From the NCBI RefSeq assembly GCF_026340095.1, contig NZ_JAPEPO010000001.1:6964501-7028500 (forward strand): DNA of 64,000 nt. Direction: 5' to 3'. Both the position numbers and the translations under genes were made by a program. Source of the stretch: Streptomyces sp. NBC_01446 (GTDB taxonomy: Bacteria; Actinomycetota; Actinomycetes; Streptomycetales; Streptomycetaceae). The notes under the pieces are model-generated. The model saw nothing but the letters and a program-made list of their open reading frames with translations. It did no database searches and was not told the origin of the DNA. This document shows positions 15,717 through 24,635 of the stretch, one piece after another. How positions within the stretch are numbered: the stretch's first letter is position 1; each line of letters begins with the position of its first letter.

Positions 15717-16880
15717 ATGAGGCTGCTGCACACTTCCGACTGGCATCTCGGCCGGGCGTTCCACCGGGTGAACATGCTCGGCGCCCAGGCCGAGTTCATC
15801 AGTCACCTCGTCGCGACCGTCCGTGAGCGGGCCGTCGACGCGGTGGTCGTGTCGGGCGACGTGTACGACCGCGCCGTGCCGCCCCTCGCCGCGGTCGAGC
15901 TGTTCGACGACGCCCTGCACCGCCTCGCCGACCAGGGCACCCCCACGGTGATGATCTCCGGGAACCACGACTCGGCGCGCCGCCTCGGCGTCGGCGCCGG
16001 GCTCATCGGCCGCGCCGGCATCCACCTGCGCACCGACCCCGGCGCGTGCGCGACCCCCGTGCTGATCCCGGACGCCACCGGTGACGTGGCCTTCTACGGG
16101 CTGCCCTATCTCGAACCGGCGCTGGTGAAGGACGAGTTCGGCGTGTCGAAGCCGGGCCACGAGGCCGTCCTGGCCGCCGCCATGGACCGGGTGCGGGCCG
16201 ATCTCGCCGAGCGACCGGCGGGGACCCGGTCCGTCGTCCTCGCACACGCCTTCGTCACCGGCGGCGAGGCCAGCGACAGTGAGCGCGACATCACCGTCGG
16301 CGGAGTCGCCGCCGTTCCCTCCGGCGTCTTCGACGGCGTCGACTACGTGGCGCTCGGGCATCTGCACGGCAGCCAGGTCATCTCCGAGCGCGCGCGCTAC
16401 TCCGGCTCACCGCTCCCGTACTCCTTCTCCGAGGCCGACCACCGCAAGAGCATGTGGCTCGTCGACCTGGACGCGCACGGCTTCGCCGCCGCCGAGCGCG
16501 TCGACTGCCCGGTGCCCAGACCGCTCGCCCGGATCCGCGGGGACCTCGCCGACCTGCTCGCGCGCCCGGACCTCACCGCGCACGAGGAGTCCTGGGTCGA
16601 GGCCACGCTCACCGACCCGGTCAGGCCCGACGACCCCATGGCCCGACTCGCCGAGCGGTTCCCGCACACCCTCAGCCTCGCCTTCGACCCGCAGCGCGCC
16701 CCCGAGGACCCCGACGTCTCGTACGCGCAGCGCCTCAAGGGGCGCGACGACCAGCAGATCGCGGAGGACTTCGTGACCCACGTGCGCGGCGCCGGACCCG
16801 ACGAGCGCGAGCGCGCCGTCCTGCGCGAGGCACTCGACGCCGTACGCATCGACGACACCCGGCGCGAGGTCGCCCGATGA
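15717..16880 (+). CDS. sbcD: Exonuclease subunit SbcD
   Basis: A 387-residue calcineurin-like phosphoesterase, the nuclease half of the SbcCD (Mre11-Rad50-like) complex that trims hairpins and blocked DNA ends. All five phosphoesterase motifs are visible: SDWHLGR, SGDVYDR, SGNHDS, a His in LAHAFV, and GHLHGS. The C-terminal capping region (residues ~270-387) ends in charged helices. Translation is coupled to sbcC through an ATGA overlap at 16877-16880. Confidence 0.95.
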   Translation: MRLLHTSDWHLGRAFHRVNMLGAQAEFISHLVATVRERAVDAVVVSGDVYDRAVPPLAAVELFDDALHRLADQGTPTVMISGNHDSARRLGVGAGLIGRAGIHLRTDPGACATPVLIPDATGDVAFYGLPYLEPALVKDEFGVSKPGHEAVLAAAMDRVRADLAERPAGTRSVVLAHAFVTGGEASDSERDITVGGVAAVPSGVFDGVDYVALGHLHGSQVISERARYSGSPLPYSFSEADHRKSMWLVDLDAHGFAAAERVDCPVPRPLARIRGDLADLLARPDLTAHEESWVEATLTDPVRPDDPMARLAERFPHTLSLAFDPQRAPEDPDVSYAQRLKGRDDQQIAEDFVTHVRGAGPDERERAVLREALDAVRIDDTRREVAR

Positions 16881-19873
16881 GGCTCCACCGGCTGCGGATC
16901 ACCGCCTTCGGCCCCTTCGGGGCAAGCCAGGAAGTCGACTTCGACGACCTGTCCTCGGCGGGCCTCTTCCTGCTCCACGGCCCGACGGGCGCCGGCAAGA
17001 CCTCCGTCCTCGACGCCGTCTGCTACGCCCTGTACGGCGCGGTCCCCGGCGCGCGGCAGGGCAGCGGCCAGGGCACGTCCCTGCGCAGCGACCACGCCTC
17101 GCCCGGCACCCGCACCGAGGTCACCCTCGACCTCACGGTCGCGGGGCGCCGCCTGGAGCTGACCCGGCAGCCCCCGTGGGAGCGCCCCAAGAAGCGTGGC
17201 ACCGGCACCACCATGGACAAGGCCCAGAGCTGGCTGCGCGAGTACGACGCCACGGCGGGCACCTGGAAGGACCTCAGTCGCTCCCACCAGGAGATCGGCG
17301 AGGAGATCAGCCAGCTCCTCGGGATGAGCAAGGAGCAGTTCTGCCAGGTCGTCCTGCTGCCGCAGGGGGACTTCGCACGGTTCCTGCGGGCCGACGCCGA
17401 GGCCCGCGGCAAGCTCCTCGGCCGGCTCTTCGACACGCGGCGCTTCGCCGCGGCCGAGCAAAGGCTCGCCGAGCAGCGCCGCGCCGCCGAGAGCGAAGTT
17501 CGCACGGCGGACGCCGAGTTGCTCGCCGACGCACACCGCATGCAGCAGGCGGCGGGGAACATCGTCGAACTGCCCGCCACCGACGCCGCGCCCGGCGACC
17601 CAGGGCTCGCCGACTCCGTCCTCACGTGGGCCGCCGTCGCCCGCTCCACCGCCCGCGAGCGGCTCACCGTCGCGCACCTCGCGCTGACCGCCGCCGACGC
17701 GGCCCGCACCGAGGCGCAGCGCGACCTGGCCGGCGTGCAGGAAGTGCACCGGCTCCAGCGGCGGTTCGAGGAGGCGCGGGAGCGGGCCGCGCGGCTCGAC
17801 GAGCGGGCGGACGAGCACCGGCGGGTCCAGGAGCGCATGGCGCGGGGCCGCAAGGCCGAGGCCGTCGCGCCCGCCCTCGCGCTGCGCGAGGCCGCGGAGA
17901 GCGAACACCGCAGGGCCACGAGCGAGGACGCACGCGCGCGCGCCGTACTGCCCGAGTCGTTCGACGACGCCGGCGCCGCGGGTCTCGCCGCCGCCGCGCG
18001 GAAGGCGGCCGAGGAGCTGGGCGGCCTGGAGTCCGCCCGGCGCGCCGAACTGCGCCTGACGGAACTCGCCGGGCAGCGCCGAGGACTCGACCGCGAGGAG
18101 CGCGCCGACGAAGAGCTGCTCCAGGACGCGGCGAGCTGGCTCGCCGGCTGGGACAGCAGCCGGGCCGCGCTCCAGGAAGCCGTCGAGTCCGCGCAGGAGG
18201 CCGCGACGCGCGCCGAGCACCTGGCGGGTCAACTGGAGCCCGCACAGCAGAAGTCGGAGGCCGCCCGGCGTCGCGACCGGCTCTCCGGCGAGGCCGCCGA
18301 CGCCCAGACGCGCACCCTGCGGGCCCGGGAGGAGGCCGCCGCCGCCCATGAGTACTGGCTCGGCCTCAAGGAGCAGCGGCTGAAAGGGATCGCGGCCGAA
18401 CTGGCCGCGCAGCTCGTCCCCGGCGAGAGCTGCGCGGTGTGCGGTTCCACCGACCACCCCGACCCCATGCGCAAGACCGCGGAGCATGTCGGCCGCGACG
18501 CCGAGGAGTCGGCCCTGGCCGCATACCGCCGCGCGGACGACGCGCGCACCGAGCAGGAGAGCCGGCTCGCCGCGGTGCGTGAGTCCCTCGCCGCCGCGAC
18601 GGCCGCCGCCGGAGAGACATCCGCCCTCGAACTCGCCGGTGCGGCCGAGGAGTTGCGAGCCCGACACGCCGAGGCGCGCGGCCTCGCCTCCGGACTGCAC
18701 GCCGCACGTGAGGCCCTCGGACAGGCCGAGGGCGAGCATGACCGCAGACTCGCCGCACAGCAGGAAGCCGCACGTCGCGCCGTCGCCCGAGCCACCCTGC
18801 GCGAGAGCGTCGACCGCGAACAGGGCGTCCTGGAGCGCGAGTTGGTCCGGGCGCGCGGGTCGGAGACCAGTGTCGGTGCGCGCGCCGCGCAGCTGGAGCG
18901 CCTCGCCGCGCAGCTCACGGCCGCCGCGGACGCCGCCCGCGGCGCCGACGAGTCCGCCGAGCGGCTCAAGGACGCCGACGCGCGACTCGCCGACGCGGCG
19001 TTCCGCGCCGGGTTCGACACGCCGGAAGCCGCGGCCGCCGCCCTCCTGGACGACGCCCAGCACAGAGACCTTCAACACCGGCTCGACGCCCGCCAGTCCG
19101 AGGAGGCCTCGGTGCGTGCCGTCCTGGCCGAGGACGACACCGCGGCGGCGGCCCGGCAGTCGCCCGCCGATGTGCCCGCGGCGCAGCGCACTGCCGAGGC
19201 GGCCGACCGGAGGGTGCGCGACGCGGCCTCCGCGCGCGACGACGCGGACCGCCGTTGCACCGAGATCGACCGGCTCTCGGCCCGCTGCGCCACGGCCGTG
19301 CGACGGCTCGCGCCGCTGCGCGCAGCGTACGACCGAGTGGCGCGCATGGCGGGTCTGGCCGCCGGCACGTCCGCGGACAACGAGCGCAAGATGCGCCTGG
19401 AGTCCTATGTGCTCGCGGCCCGGCTCGAACAGGTCGCGGCCGCGGCGACCGCGCGACTGGCCCGCATGTCGTCCGGCCGGTACACGCTGGTGCACTCCGA
19501 CGGCCGTACGGGGCGCGGCCGTTCGGGCCTCGGCCTGCACGTCGTCGACGCGTGGACAGGGCGCGAGCGGGACACCGCGACACTCTCCGGAGGGGAGACG
19601 TTCTTCGCGTCGCTGGCCCTCGCCCTCGGCCTCGCGGACGTCGTCACGGACGAGGCGGGCGGTGTCCGCCTCGACACCCTCTTCATCGACGAGGGCTTCG
19701 GCAGTCTCGACGACCAGACCCTGGACGAGGTGCTCGACGTCCTGGACTCCCTGCGCGAGCGGGACCGCAGCGTCGGCATCGTCAGCCACGTCGCCGACCT
19801 CCGCCGCCGGGTGCACGCGCAGCTCGAGATCGTGAAGGGGCGGTCGGGGTCGGTCGTACGGCAGCGGACCTGA
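16877..19873 (+). CDS. sbcC: Exonuclease subunit SbcC (SMC-like ATPase)
   Basis: A 998-residue partner of SbcD. Walker A is GPTGAGKTSVLDA (residues ~34-46). Two long coiled-coil arms rich in Ala, Arg and Glu surround a zinc hook with CxxC (SCAVCGST, near residue 517). The ABC signature is LSGGETFFASLALALGLAD and Walker B LFIDEGFGSLD near the C-terminus. The start is the ATG of the ATGA overlap with sbcD; the longer open frame upstream is only GC-rich read-through. It converges with the Lrp gene. Confidence 0.95.
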   Translation: MRLHRLRITAFGPFGASQEVDFDDLSSAGLFLLHGPTGAGKTSVLDAVCYALYGAVPGARQGSGQGTSLRSDHASPGTRTEVTLDLTVAGRRLELTRQPPWERPKKRGTGTTMDKAQSWLREYDATAGTWKDLSRSHQEIGEEISQLLGMSKEQFCQVVLLPQGDFARFLRADAEARGKLLGRLFDTRRFAAAEQRLAEQRRAAESEVRTADAELLADAHRMQQAAGNIVELPATDAAPGDPGLADSVLTWAAVARSTARERLTVAHLALTAADAARTEAQRDLAGVQEVHRLQRRFEEARERAARLDERADEHRRVQERMARGRKAEAVAPALALREAAESEHRRATSEDARARAVLPESFDDAGAAGLAAAARKAAEELGGLESARRAELRLTELAGQRRGLDREERADEELLQDAASWLAGWDSSRAALQEAVESAQEAATRAEHLAGQLEPAQQKSEAARRRDRLSGEAADAQTRTLRAREEAAAAHEYWLGLKEQRLKGIAAELAAQLVPGESCAVCGSTDHPDPMRKTAEHVGRDAEESALAAYRRADDARTEQESRLAAVRESLAAATAAAGETSALELAGAAEELRARHAEARGLASGLHAAREALGQAEGEHDRRLAAQQEAARRAVARATLRESVDREQGVLERELVRARGSETSVGARAAQLERLAAQLTAAADAARGADESAERLKDADARLADAAFRAGFDTPEAAAAALLDDAQHRDLQHRLDARQSEEASVRAVLAEDDTAAAARQSPADVPAAQRTAEAADRRVRDAASARDDADRRCTEIDRLSARCATAVRRLAPLRAAYDRVARMAGLAAGTSADNERKMRLESYVLAARLEQVAAAATARLARMSSGRYTLVHSDGRTGRGRSGLGLHVVDAWTGRERDTATLSGGETFFASLALALGLADVVTDEAGGVRLDTLFIDEGFGSLDDQTLDEVLDVLDSLRERDRSVGIVSHVADLRRRVHAQLEIVKGRSGSVVRQRT

Positions 19874-19900
19874 GCCCGGCCGTGGCCGCCCGGCGGCGGG

Positions 19901-20356
19901 TCAGTGGCCGAGCGGCCGCCGGGGGAGCGGGGACGAGTAGACCACGCTGGTCGTCACCGAGCCGAGCGCGCCGATCCTGCCGGAGACCTCCTCCAGATGC
20001 TTCATCGAGCGCGCCGCGACCTTGATGACGAAGCAGTCGTCGCCGGTGACGTGGTGCGCCTCAAGGATCTCCGGCGTCACCTCGACGAGGTCGTGGAACG
20101 GCTTGTAGTGCCCGTTCGGATAGCGCAGCCGTACGAACGCCAGGATGGGCAGGCCGATCCGCTCGGGGACGACCACCGCCGCGTACCCCGCGATCACCCC
20201 GGCCTCCTCCAGGCGCTTCACCCGCTCGGTGACGGCGCTCGCGGACATCGAGACGGCCCGCGCGAGCTCGGCGTAGCTCGCGCGGCCCTCGCGCTGGAGG
20301 ACGTCGAGGATGCGCCAGTCGGTGGCATCGGGGATGTACGGGGATTCACCGGTCAT
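19901..20356 (-). CDS. Lrp/AsnC family regulator
   Basis: A 151-residue protein with an N-terminal HTH (DATDWRILDVLQREGRASYAELARAVSMSASAVTERVKRLEEAGVI) and a C-terminal RAM ligand domain (HVTGDDCFVIKVAARSMKHLEEV). Lrp-type proteins form octamers and respond to amino acids. I use ATG 20356, because the 12-residue upstream extension runs into the promoter. It is divergent from the rhodanese gene, with a 9-bp-arm inverted repeat between them, so the rhodanese gene is the likely target. Confidence 0.9.
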   Translation of the reverse strand: MTGESPYIPDATDWRILDVLQREGRASYAELARAVSMSASAVTERVKRLEEAGVIAGYAAVVVPERIGLPILAFVRLRYPNGHYKPFHDLVEVTPEILEAHHVTGDDCFVIKVAARSMKHLEEVSGRIGALGSVTTSVVYSSPLPRRPLGH

Positions 20357-20376
20357 GTGGCAGGAATAGCAGGGAC

Positions 20377-20408
20377 ATCCCCGGCCGATCAAGAGGGATG
20401 CCGGGGAT
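20377..20408. promoter_or_regulatory. Inverted repeat ATCCCCGGC-N14-GCCGGGGAT
   Basis: Perfect 9-bp arms at 20377-20385 and 20400-20408 lie 21-52 bases upstream of the Lrp-type start, on the rhodanese side. Size and location fit a site bound by the adjacent Lrp/AsnC regulator. Confidence 0.5.
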
Positions 20409-20502
20409 CGTCACTTCAGGAAGATCGCCACGGACCGTAGATTTCTGGTCGAGGGCGGCACGGTCGTGCGGCCCGCAGCGATCCGCCAGGGAGGCCGACA
20501 TC

Positions 20503-20982
20503 ATGACCGCGACCACCACCCCCAACGCCGTGCTCCGTGTGCCCCCGGCGTCCCCCGCCGCGGCCGCCGCTCACTTCGGAGCGAGCCTCGCCTTCCACGC
20601 CGACGTGTCCGACGTCGCCTCGGCGCTCGCCGCCGACGGGGACCCGGGCTTCGTCGTCATCGACACCCGCTCCACCGCCTCGTGGGACCAGGGACACGTA
20701 CCCGGTGCCGTCCACCTGCCCACCGCGCTCATCGCCGAGCAGGCCGGGCAGCTCCTCGACAGGACGGTGCCCGTCGTCACGTACTGCTGGGGCCCGGGCT
20801 GCAACGGCGCCACGCGCGCGGCCCTCGCCCTCGCCGAACTCGGCTTCCAGGTCAAGGAGATGCTCGGCGGCTTCGAGTACTGGGCGCGGGAGGGCTTCGC
20901 GTACGAGACGTGGGAGGGGTCCGCGCGGCGCGACGCCGACCCGCTGACGGCGCCGGTCGACTCGGACGACTGCGGCTGCTGA
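20503..20982 (+). CDS. Rhodanese-like sulfurtransferase
   Basis: A 159-residue single-domain rhodanese. The domain spans residues ~30-140, with VVIDTRSTASWDQGHVPGAVHLP and the active loop TYCWGPGCNGATRAA, where the first Cys is the expected catalytic residue. The C-terminus ends DSDDCGC. I choose ATG 20503, which has AGGGAGG upstream. It is divergent from an Lrp/AsnC gene and probably under its control. The family transfers sulfane sulfur; the physiological acceptor is unknown. Confidence 0.9.
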   Translation: MTATTTPNAVLRVPPASPAAAAAHFGASLAFHADVSDVASALAADGDPGFVVIDTRSTASWDQGHVPGAVHLPTALIAEQAGQLLDRTVPVVTYCWGPGCNGATRAALALAELGFQVKEMLGGFEYWAREGFAYETWEGSARRDADPLTAPVDSDDCGC

Positions 20983-21041
20983 CACCGCGAGAGGGACCGG
21001 CGTGCGGGCGGCGGCTCCAAGGGTCGCCGCCCGCAACGGAG

Positions 21042-22745
21042 TTACAGCTGGGACAGCTCGTCCACCAGGTCGTCGAGGCCGAGCGACCCCTGCGAGAGAG
21101 CCGCCATGTGCCAGGCCTTCGCGTCGAACGCGTCCCCGTGCCTGGCCTGCGCGTTGGCCCGGCCGAGCAGCCACGCGCGCTCGCCCAGCTTGTAGCCGAT
21201 CGCCTGCCCGGGGATGGACAGATAGCGGGTCAGTTCGCTCTCCACGAAGTCCGCGGGCCGGCTGCTGTGCGCCCCGAAGAACTCCTGCGCGAGGTCGGGC
21301 GTCCACCGCTCGCCCGGGTGGAACGGCGAGTCCGCCGGGATCTCCAGCTCCAGATGCATACCGATGTCGACGATGACGCGGGCCGCGCGCATCATCTGCG
21401 CGTCCAGATACCCGAGTCGCTGCTCGGCGTCCGTGAGGAAGCCCAGTTCGTCCATCAGGCGCTCCGCGTACAGCGCCCACCCCTCGGCGTTGGCGCTCAC
21501 CATGCCGACGCTCGCCTGGTAGCGGGAGAGGCTGTCCGCGACGTGCGTCCACTGCGCGAGCTGGAGATGGTGGCCGGGCACGCCCTCGTGGTACCAGGTG
21601 GAGACCAGGTCGTAGACGGGGAACCGGGTCTGGCCCATCGTCGGAAGCCAGGTGCGTCCCGGCCGCGTGAAGTCCTCGGACGGCGCCGTGTAGTAGGGCG
21701 CCGCGGCGCTGCCGGCCGGGGCGATCCGGGACTCCACCTTCCGTACCCGCTCCGCGAGTTCGAAGTGGGTGCCGTCGAGGGCCTCGATCGCCTCGTCCAT
21801 CAGGTTCTGGAGCCAGCGCTGCACCTCCTCCACACCCTCGATGTGCGTGCCGTGCTCGTCGAGGTGTGCGAGCACCACCCACGGCGTCGCCGCCCCGGGA
21901 AGGATCTTCTCCGCCTCGGTCCTCATCTCGCCGAGCAGGCGGTGGTACTCCGCCCAGCCGTACGCGTATGCCTCGTCCAGGTCGAGGTCCGTGCCGTTGT
22001 AGTAGCGCGACCAGCGGGCGTACCGCTCACGGCCCACCGTGTCGGGCGAGCCCTCGACCGCGGACGCGTACACGTCGCGCATCCAGTCGCGCAGCTCGAC
22101 CACCGCGGCCGTCGCGGTGGCGCCCGCGGCGTCCAGCTCGGCGCGCAGCGCGTCGGGCCCGTCCGCGGTGAAGTCCTCGAACCAGCCGCGCCCTTCGCCC
22201 GCCCACTCGGTGAGCTGCTCGATGAACGTGGCGGTGGGACGCGGTCCCCCGTGGAGCTTCTTCTCCAGGCCCAGCGACAGCGTCTCGCGGTATCCGGCGA
22301 GCGCCCCCGGCACGGCGCGCAGCCGCTCGGCGACGGCCGCCCAGTCCGCGTCCGTCGCGGTCGGCGTGAGGGTGAAGACCTCCCGCACGTTGTGCACGGG
22401 CCCGCCCAGGTTGGTGACGGCCCGAAGGTTCTCCTCCGCGTCGTGCACGGCGAGTTCGGCCGTGAGCCGCTCCCGCAGGAGCCGTCCGCAGCGGCGCTCG
22501 ATCGCACGATCGGCGCCAGGCCTGCGCTCGGCCTCGTCGAGCCGCGCGAGGGTCGCCCGCGCGAGATCGGCGAGGGCCTCCTGACCGGCGGGTGAGAGGT
22601 CGGGCAGCTTGCTGTGGCTCTCGGGCACGCCGAGGTAGGTGCCGGTGACGGGGTCGAGGGCGATGAGCTCGTCGACGTAGGCGTCGGCGACCTCGCGCGG
22701 GAGCGGTCCGGTGACGGCTGCTGCTGTGGCTGGCGAATCTGACAT
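21042..22745 (-). CDS. DUF885 family protein (putative metallopeptidase)
   Basis: A 567-residue protein of the DUF885 family. The HExxH-like motif STWYHEGVPGHHLQLAQ (around residue 390) indicates a zinc-dependent peptidase fold, with LMDELGFLTDAEQRLGYLDAQMMRAARV and GQAIGYKLGERAW downstream, as in family members. It has no signal peptide, so it is probably cytoplasmic. The chosen start is ATG 22745 (MSDSPATAA), since the longer frame adds 12 residues only. It follows the second Lrp gene on the same strand after 35 bases and could be co-transcribed. Confidence 0.87.
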   Translation of the reverse strand: MSDSPATAAAVTGPLPREVADAYVDELIALDPVTGTYLGVPESHSKLPDLSPAGQEALADLARATLARLDEAERRPGADRAIERRCGRLLRERLTAELAVHDAEENLRAVTNLGGPVHNVREVFTLTPTATDADWAAVAERLRAVPGALAGYRETLSLGLEKKLHGGPRPTATFIEQLTEWAGEGRGWFEDFTADGPDALRAELDAAGATATAAVVELRDWMRDVYASAVEGSPDTVGRERYARWSRYYNGTDLDLDEAYAYGWAEYHRLLGEMRTEAEKILPGAATPWVVLAHLDEHGTHIEGVEEVQRWLQNLMDEAIEALDGTHFELAERVRKVESRIAPAGSAAAPYYTAPSEDFTRPGRTWLPTMGQTRFPVYDLVSTWYHEGVPGHHLQLAQWTHVADSLSRYQASVGMVSANAEGWALYAERLMDELGFLTDAEQRLGYLDAQMMRAARVIVDIGMHLELEIPADSPFHPGERWTPDLAQEFFGAHSSRPADFVESELTRYLSIPGQAIGYKLGERAWLLGRANAQARHGDAFDAKAWHMAALSQGSLGLDDLVDELSQL

Positions 22746-22780
22746 GCCGCCATCGTCGTACGGGGCGGGGGGCCGCGTCA

Positions 22781-23275
22781 TCAGGATTCACCGACGGCGT
22801 CGGCCGACGGGGGCAGGAGCGGGCCGCACTCCCACTGCTGGAAGATCAGCCGCGTCTCGACGCGCGCCACCTCGTGGCGCGCGGTGAACTCGTCGAGCAC
22901 GAGCCGCTGGAGATCGGCGGTGTCGCGGACGGCGACATGCACCAAGTAGTCGTCGGGGCCCGTCAGATGGAAGACGGACCGCGCTTCCGGCAGCGCCCGG
23001 ATCCGCTCCACGAACGGGCCGACCAGCTCGCGCCGGTGCGGGCGCACCTGTACCGAGAGCAGCGCCTGGAGCCCGCGGCCCAGCTTCGCCGGGTCGAGGC
23101 GCAGCTGATGCCCGAGGATCACGCCGGACCGGCGCAGCCGGGTCACGCGGTCGAGGCAGGTGGACGGCGCGACACCGACCTGCGCGGCGAGGTCCCGATA
23201 GGTGATGCGGGCATCGTTCTGAAGGAGGCGCAGTATGTGCAGGTCAACCGGATCGAGTACGACGGAATCGGCCAT
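22781..23275 (-). CDS. Lrp/AsnC family regulator
   Basis: A 164-residue regulator. The HTH is LDPVDLHILRLLQNDARITYRDLAAQVGVAPSTCLDRVTRLRRSGVI, followed by an AsnC/RAM effector domain (FHLTGPDDYLVHVAVRDTADLQRLV). The start is ATG 23275; the open frame upstream overlaps the divergent gene and is rejected. It is separated by only 60 bases from the divergent PLP enzyme of sulfur amino acid metabolism, a common arrangement for Lrp control of a catabolic lyase. Confidence 0.9.
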   Translation of the reverse strand: MADSVVLDPVDLHILRLLQNDARITYRDLAAQVGVAPSTCLDRVTRLRRSGVILGHQLRLDPAKLGRGLQALLSVQVRPHRRELVGPFVERIRALPEARSVFHLTGPDDYLVHVAVRDTADLQRLVLDEFTARHEVARVETRLIFQQWECGPLLPPSADAVGES

Positions 23276-23335
23276 CGGCCGAACGTAGCACGGAGTTCCG
23301 CCGGTGAACCCCGGCTGTTGTTCAGGCTGTCGTCC

Positions 23336-24547
23336 ATGGACAACGACCTGTACGCAGGGACGCGCCCGGGCCCCGCCCACCGGCGGGCCCTCGCCACCGA
23401 AGCCGTGCACGCCGGCCGCGACGACCTCGCCGGACTCGGGCTGCACGCCCCGCCCATCGACCTGTCCACCACCTACCCGTCGTACGACAGCCGCGGCGAG
23501 GCCGCCCGCATCGACGCGTTCGCGGCGGACGGCGTCGTCGACGAGGGCCCGCCGGTGTACGCCCGGCTGGGCAACCCGACCGTCGGCCGCTTCGAGACCG
23601 CGCTCGCCCGGCTCGAAGGGACCGAGAGCGCGGTCGCCTTCGCGAGCGGCATGGCCGCGCTGACCGCGGTGCTGCTCGTACGCGGCGGCGCCGGGCTGCG
23701 CCATGTCGTCGCCGTCCGGCCGCTGTACGGATGCAGCGATCACCTGCTCACCGCCGGGGCGCTCGGCACCGAGGTGACCTGGGTCGATCCGGCGGGCATC
23801 GCGGACGCGATCCGGCCCGACACCGGGCTCGTGATGGTGGAGTCACCCGCCAATCCGACGCTCGCCGAACTCGATCTGCGGGCCGTGGCCCACTCCTGCG
23901 GAACGGTCCCGCTCCTCGCGGACAACACCTTCGCCACGCCGGTGCTCCAGCGGCCCGTCGAGTACGGCGCGCGGCTGGTGCTGCACAGTGCGACCAAGTT
24001 CCTCGGCGGGCACGGGGACGTCATGGGCGGGGTCGTGGCGTGCGACGAGGCGTTCGCCCGGCAGCTGCGCCAGGTGCGGTTCGCGACGGGCGGCGTGCTG
24101 CATCCGCTCGCCGGCTATCTGCTGCTGCGCGGCCTCGCGACGCTGCCGGTGCGCGTGCGGGCCGCGTCGGCGACGGCGGCCGAACTGGCGGCGCGGCTGT
24201 CCCGGGACCCGCGCGTCGCGCGCGTGCACTATCCGCGGATCGGCGGCGCGATGGTCGCCTTCGAGACCGTGGGTGACCCGCACGAGGTGATCCGAACGGT
24301 CCGGTTGGTGACACCGGCGGTCAGCCTCGGCAGCGTCGACTCGCTCATCCAGCACCCGGCGTCCATCAGCCACCGCATCGTCGACGCCTCCGACCGCAGG
24401 TCGGCCGGGGTGAGCGACCGGCTGCTGCGGCTGTCGGTGGGTCTGGAGGACGTCGAGGACCTGTGGGCGGACCTGGACCAGGCGCTGGGGGAGCCGGGCG
24501 GCGGTACGGGGCGTGCGACCGCGGCATGCCTGCGGGTGCCGGAGTGA
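23336..24547 (+). CDS. PLP-dependent trans-sulfuration/gamma-lyase family enzyme
   Basis: A 403-residue fold-type I PLP enzyme of the Cys/Met metabolism family. Recognisable parts are PPIDLSTTYPSYD, YARLGNPTVGRFETALARLEGTESAVAFASGMAA, LADNTFATPVLQRPVEYGARLVLHSATKFLGGHGDVMGG (PLP Lys in SATK) and SLGSVDSLIQHPASISH. These fit cystathionine gamma-synthase/lyase or methionine gamma-lyase, and motifs alone do not separate them. The start is ATG 23336. Control by the divergent Lrp gene suggests an amino-acid-responsive, perhaps catabolic, role. Confidence 0.87.
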   Translation: MDNDLYAGTRPGPAHRRALATEAVHAGRDDLAGLGLHAPPIDLSTTYPSYDSRGEAARIDAFAADGVVDEGPPVYARLGNPTVGRFETALARLEGTESAVAFASGMAALTAVLLVRGGAGLRHVVAVRPLYGCSDHLLTAGALGTEVTWVDPAGIADAIRPDTGLVMVESPANPTLAELDLRAVAHSCGTVPLLADNTFATPVLQRPVEYGARLVLHSATKFLGGHGDVMGGVVACDEAFARQLRQVRFATGGVLHPLAGYLLLRGLATLPVRVRAASATAAELAARLSRDPRVARVHYPRIGGAMVAFETVGDPHEVIRTVRLVTPAVSLGSVDSLIQHPASISHRIVDASDRRSAGVSDRLLRLSVGLEDVEDLWADLDQALGEPGGGTGRATAACLRVPE

Positions 24548-24585
24548 CGTAGAGCCGCCTGCCCGGACCGGCCGGAAAGAGGAGG

Positions 24586-24634
24586 GGACCGGTCCGGGCC
24601 GGCTCGCGTGGAGTCGGTCCCGGCCGGCCCGGTC
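24586..24634. terminator. GC-rich hairpin between convergent genes
   Basis: GGGACCGGTCCGGGCCGG pairs with CCGGCCGGCCCGGTCC across a short loop, with one bulge. It lies just after the gamma-lyase-type gene and directly before the stop of the convergent GNAT gene, so it could serve both transcripts. Confidence 0.55.
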
Positions 24635-24635
24635 C

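Noticed and set aside
16397..19816. An 1139-residue open frame antisense to sbcD/sbcC
   Set aside because: It mirrors the third-position GC bias of sbcC, has no recognisable domain and lies fully inside two well-identified genes.
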